Source: Circinella minor
Lineage: Eukaryota > Mucoromycota > Mucoromycetes > Mucorales > Lichtheimiaceae
Reading direction: 5' to 3'
NCBI GenBank assembly: GCA_016758965.1
Contig: JAEPRB010000019.1
Span: forward strand, 62,001 to 126,000
Length of the DNA: 64,000 nucleotides
The notes beneath the pieces are model-generated. The model was given only the letters and a program-made list of their open reading frames with translations, was not told the DNA's origin and ran no database searches. The first letter of the stretch is position 1, and every line of letters starts with the position of its first letter. The translations under genes were made by a program, and so were the position numbers. Positions 60,694 through 64,000 of this stretch are shown here, piece by piece.

Positions 60694-63600
60694 AACTAAT
60701 TATTTAATGCTGAATAATTGATGATAATTAAATAATAGTAATAATAGTAATAGTAGTATTAATAAAAAGAAAGGTTTTTTATTTGAAAAAAAAAATGAAA
60801 CTTGAAGAAGCCAGTTTTATAATAAGAAGAGTCCACAAATTGGGGAACGAAGAAAAAAAGGAGAAGAAAAAAAAAGAGAATGACGGATCGATAAGATGAC
60901 AGGTGGGATTTTATTTATTCATGTTGTTGTTGTTAGTTGATGGATGGGTAATAATATGTTGAACAAAAATCTTATTGTCGGTAAACTTTAAATACTTTGG
61001 TCTAGTAGTCATTAGTGACTCAATTTGGTATATTCGGTTTTTGCCCATTTCGGGAATGATAACGGTTTAAAATATTTTATTAGAAAACATACACACCTAC
61101 GTATTAAACATGTAAAAAAAAAAATGCTGCGACTACTCCCCGATATAATAATACTAGGCATGTAAGCACTTTTATCCTCCTGTTTTGAATGTATAATAGT
61201 AATCTTATACATGTAATTCGATTTATATACAAATATAGTATCCTAAAATTTATTTGATTTTTTTAATGTAAATAATAGACCTATTCTTGCATACGTACGT
61301 ATAAAAGTTTTGTAGATAAAATATTACCTTACGTAGAAGAAGAATCAATGTACAGTAAATTGTTCATCGTGAATAAAACCACATGACGCTGAACGTTTGT
61401 AAAAGGGCGGGAAATTTTTTTTATTCTTTTCAAGGGACCCTATAATCTAAATTCACATATCTTTTTTTTTCGTATGGTAGATTAAAATGACTTTTTTTTT
61501 CTTTAGACATGATGATGTACACAAGGATGACTGATATAGTAAATAGATATATCATATTTACTAATAAGTAATGAGTACTATAAGTTATAGTAGGATAATA
61601 TATATATATATATAAAAGAATGTTCTTTTTACATTATACCTTTTTTTTATATTTAAAGAAAAATGAAGGTGACATAAAACAAAGGAGAATGTGGGAAGAA
61701 AATCAAAATAAGTATAAAATTACGATCGTCCATGTCGTGTATTGTTATAATATTATAACAAAGAAAAGAATATCTAATATTATATTATGTTCTATTTTAG
61801 TTATCTTTGTCGTACAGAAGCAACATGTATGAAGTCCCTCCCCCCTTTCCAACTTGAAGAATTCTCAACGAGATTTTTGTTCAATAATGCGACCAGATAA
61901 ATTTTTCATTAATTACAAGAATAATGTTGTAAGAAATTATATATATCTTTTAATGAACACGAGAACTTTTTTTATGCATGATCCATTTACTTCCTATCTG
62001 ATAACACCTAATAGATAGTATACATCACCAATGTTCGTACATATTATACGTGAATATTTCTTCTTTAAATGGCTAAAATCAACTTAATAATAACGTTGAT
62101 GCTTCTTTATAGATAGTACTGCTGATCCAGCTCACCCTTGTTATTAAAGTTACCTTGGTTAACATCAACTCCCGAAAAGATCAGCCATTATTTTCAAAAA
62201 AAAATTATGCTTGTATAGTCAATCCAGGGTCACACCCATCCATTCGCTGAAATATAACGAAAGAAATTAAGTTTCACATACTAAAATTAAGTTAATCTCG
62301 AAGAATGTCTAAGATATGGCAACTGTTCTACGTACACAGAAGGTGAGCTTTTTTTTCCCGGGGGGGGGTGGAGTTACGTATCTTTTTTAAGAAAATAACT
62401 GTTGTTATTGTGTGTGCAAAGCGAATAAAAATCTTTTTAACAAAATAAGAAAAATAACGTAATACGTATACGAGAGTTCTATGTCATTGGTTTTTTTAAA
62501 TGATCAAGTTCACTCATATGAGACCCGTGAAATATAATCGTTGTTTTAAATTTCAAGAAATATATAGATAACATTCACGTAACATTGGAGCAAGTAGAAG
62601 ATGAATATTATTTAATATTATTTAGTGTTAAAAAAAACTGAAAAGTAAAAATATCAAGACTGATATTATTTGAAATAATATTCATATGGAAAGATCCCAA
62701 GAAGGAATGTTTTGGTTGATCGTTCATCGTAGAGTCGTTATAATTAGTAGGTTATACTGTAATTTACAAAAGAACATTGGATAACCAGCGAAAAATGGTA
62801 TTACAGGCTTTTATATTTCTCTTGTTACTGTATATACGTACAACATTTTATGTATTGTTTATCTTACATAATTATGTGTAATTGTACGTGGAAGATAATA
62901 TTTTAAATACTTCAAGTTTTATATTCCTTTATTATTGTTTACGGCCGTGCTTTTCGAGAGATAGAAATTAAATACTGCTGTGTATGATAAATTATAACAA
63001 CAATACTATTAGTCTTCTTTCTCTTTACAAATTCAATTTTTTTTTGAAGATGATCCTGTTTAAAAATACAAGAGACATACTTTATTTATTTACTAATATA
63101 CTTGATTAGATACGTATAATAACACCTAACAAAGCATCAAATTCCAAAGCCTGAGAAGTTATGCATATGTATATGGTCTCGATTTTCTTTTCATGTACTC
63201 AATGTTATTATCATAAGCACTAACGTGACAGTGGGATCTACTAGCTCGAACAAATAAAAACCTCTAATAAATTCTACAGAATAAACTTTACTTTAAACAA
63301 TAAATATTTAAGAAGATCACCATCACCATTATAATTGATAAGATAGAGACTTATATTGAGGGTATTTTTATGGGATATATATTGATATGTAGATTACTCT
63401 GACTGCCTCAAAAAGTATGAGTTATCAAGAAAATATACAGAATATATCAAATTATCACTATTTCTCAAAAAACTGATAACTAAAATCATAATTCTTAGTC
63501 TAGAGACTCTTTTACATTTGAACAGTTTATCAATATTCTTTATAAGAAATAAAAGCCTGTATATCTTTTAATTTATCATTTATTATATATATATAATTAA

Positions 63601-63849
63601 ATACACTAGAATTTATTTGTATGTGATATTGTGTCACGTACACTATAAATTGTGTAAGTATCTTTTTTGCTGAGCAGAGAAGATAGCTATTAGCATAAAA
63701 TAACTTTTTTTTTTTTTTTTTTGGTGTAGGAGACAAGTCACGCCAACATCATTCGCTGAGAATCTTGAAAAGGCTTTTTCTCTTTCTCTTCTCTTTTTTT
63801 CTCTATCTTTTTCTTTTTTTACTCCATACTTTTTTTTTTTTTGAAAAAC
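60694..63849. other. Gene-free AT-rich interval
   Basis: About 3.1 kb between divergent genes with no supportable gene. It holds TA-rich patches (61599-61614), a G run after CCC at 62357-62368 and many TACGTA sites. The last 80 bp (about 63770-63842) form a C/T-rich tract just before the start of the SR-type gene, as in strong fungal promoters. Confidence 0.65.
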
Positions 63850-63919
63850 ATGTCTTACTACGGTGACCGTGATCGCGATCGAGGTAGCAGTCGTCGCCCT
63901 TCTCGTAGACTTTATGTCG
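63850..63919 (+). CDS. SR/RRM-type RNA-binding protein, first exon only (cut by window edge)
   Basis: The exon encodes MSYYGDRDRDRG followed by an S/R-rich stretch and ends in RRLYVG, with a GTAAGT donor at 63920. RRLYVG is the usual opening of an RRM (RNP2, LYVGxL), and the D/R/S-rich head is typical of SR and SR-like splicing proteins. The next exon lies beyond the window. Family call by style only. Confidence 0.75.
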
Positions 63920-64000
63920 GTAAGTTTGACTTTAAAAGATTACAAATATATAATAGATTGAAAGGAAAAAAAAAGGAAAAAAAAAAGAAAAACATCCGGT

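Overview
The window looks like nuclear DNA of an early-diverging filamentous fungus, most likely Mucoromycota (Mucorales-like). The reasons are AT-rich intergenic DNA full of homopolymers, many short introns (mostly 60-120 nt) with GT donors, ACTAAC/CTAAT-like branch sites and T-rich TAG/CAG acceptors, and the protein set. The genus cannot be fixed from sequence alone. All exon structures below were built by hand: coding phase was checked across every junction, and each joined model reads through to one stop codon.

Layout. 1-6.7 kb: the 3' end of a PMCA/Pmc1-type Ca2+ pump (+), convergent with a nine-exon full-length ABCB (MDR-type) transporter (-). 8.4-12.7 kb: a tandem four-exon paralogue of that transporter (-). 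12.7-17.2 kb: a large gene-free interval. 17.2-18.5 kb: an intronless mitochondrial trimethyllysine dioxygenase (carnitine pathway). 18.5-23.7 kb: gene-poor DNA with a decayed ABC-transporter tail. 23.7-26.3 kb: an APC-family amino acid/GABA-type permease with a 22-nt exon and a probable 4-nt exon. 26.7-29.2 kb: a secreted-type metallophosphatase (-) divergent from a SANT/Myb-like protein (+), with a cell-cycle-box palindrome between them. 29.6-32.8 kb: the bifunctional purine enzyme ATIC/Ade16-17 and calcineurin B. 34.9-39.2 kb: an acidic orphan, a PPIL4-type cyclophilin-RRM protein and an orphan four-TM protein. 39.8-43.5 kb: a universal stress protein and a thaumatin-like secreted protein. 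45.8-50.6 kb: a WDR5/Swd3-like protein and an ankyrin protein. 51.4-57.4 kb: a graveyard of related Tc1/mariner-superfamily (DDE) transposases that includes a chimeric zinc-finger ORF. 57.6-60.7 kb: a Q/G-rich small protein and a short-chain dehydrogenase. 63.85 kb to the end: the first exon of an SR/RRM-type RNA-binding protein.

The genes are mostly independent housekeeping loci. Loose functional links are Ca2+ signalling (Ca2+ pump, calcineurin B) and RNA/chromatin work (PPIL4-like, WDR5-like, SR protein, SANT protein). The most unusual parts are the transposase graveyard, the asymmetric intron content of the two ABC paralogues, the micro-exons, and a coding-like extension behind the stop codon of the Ca2+ pump.
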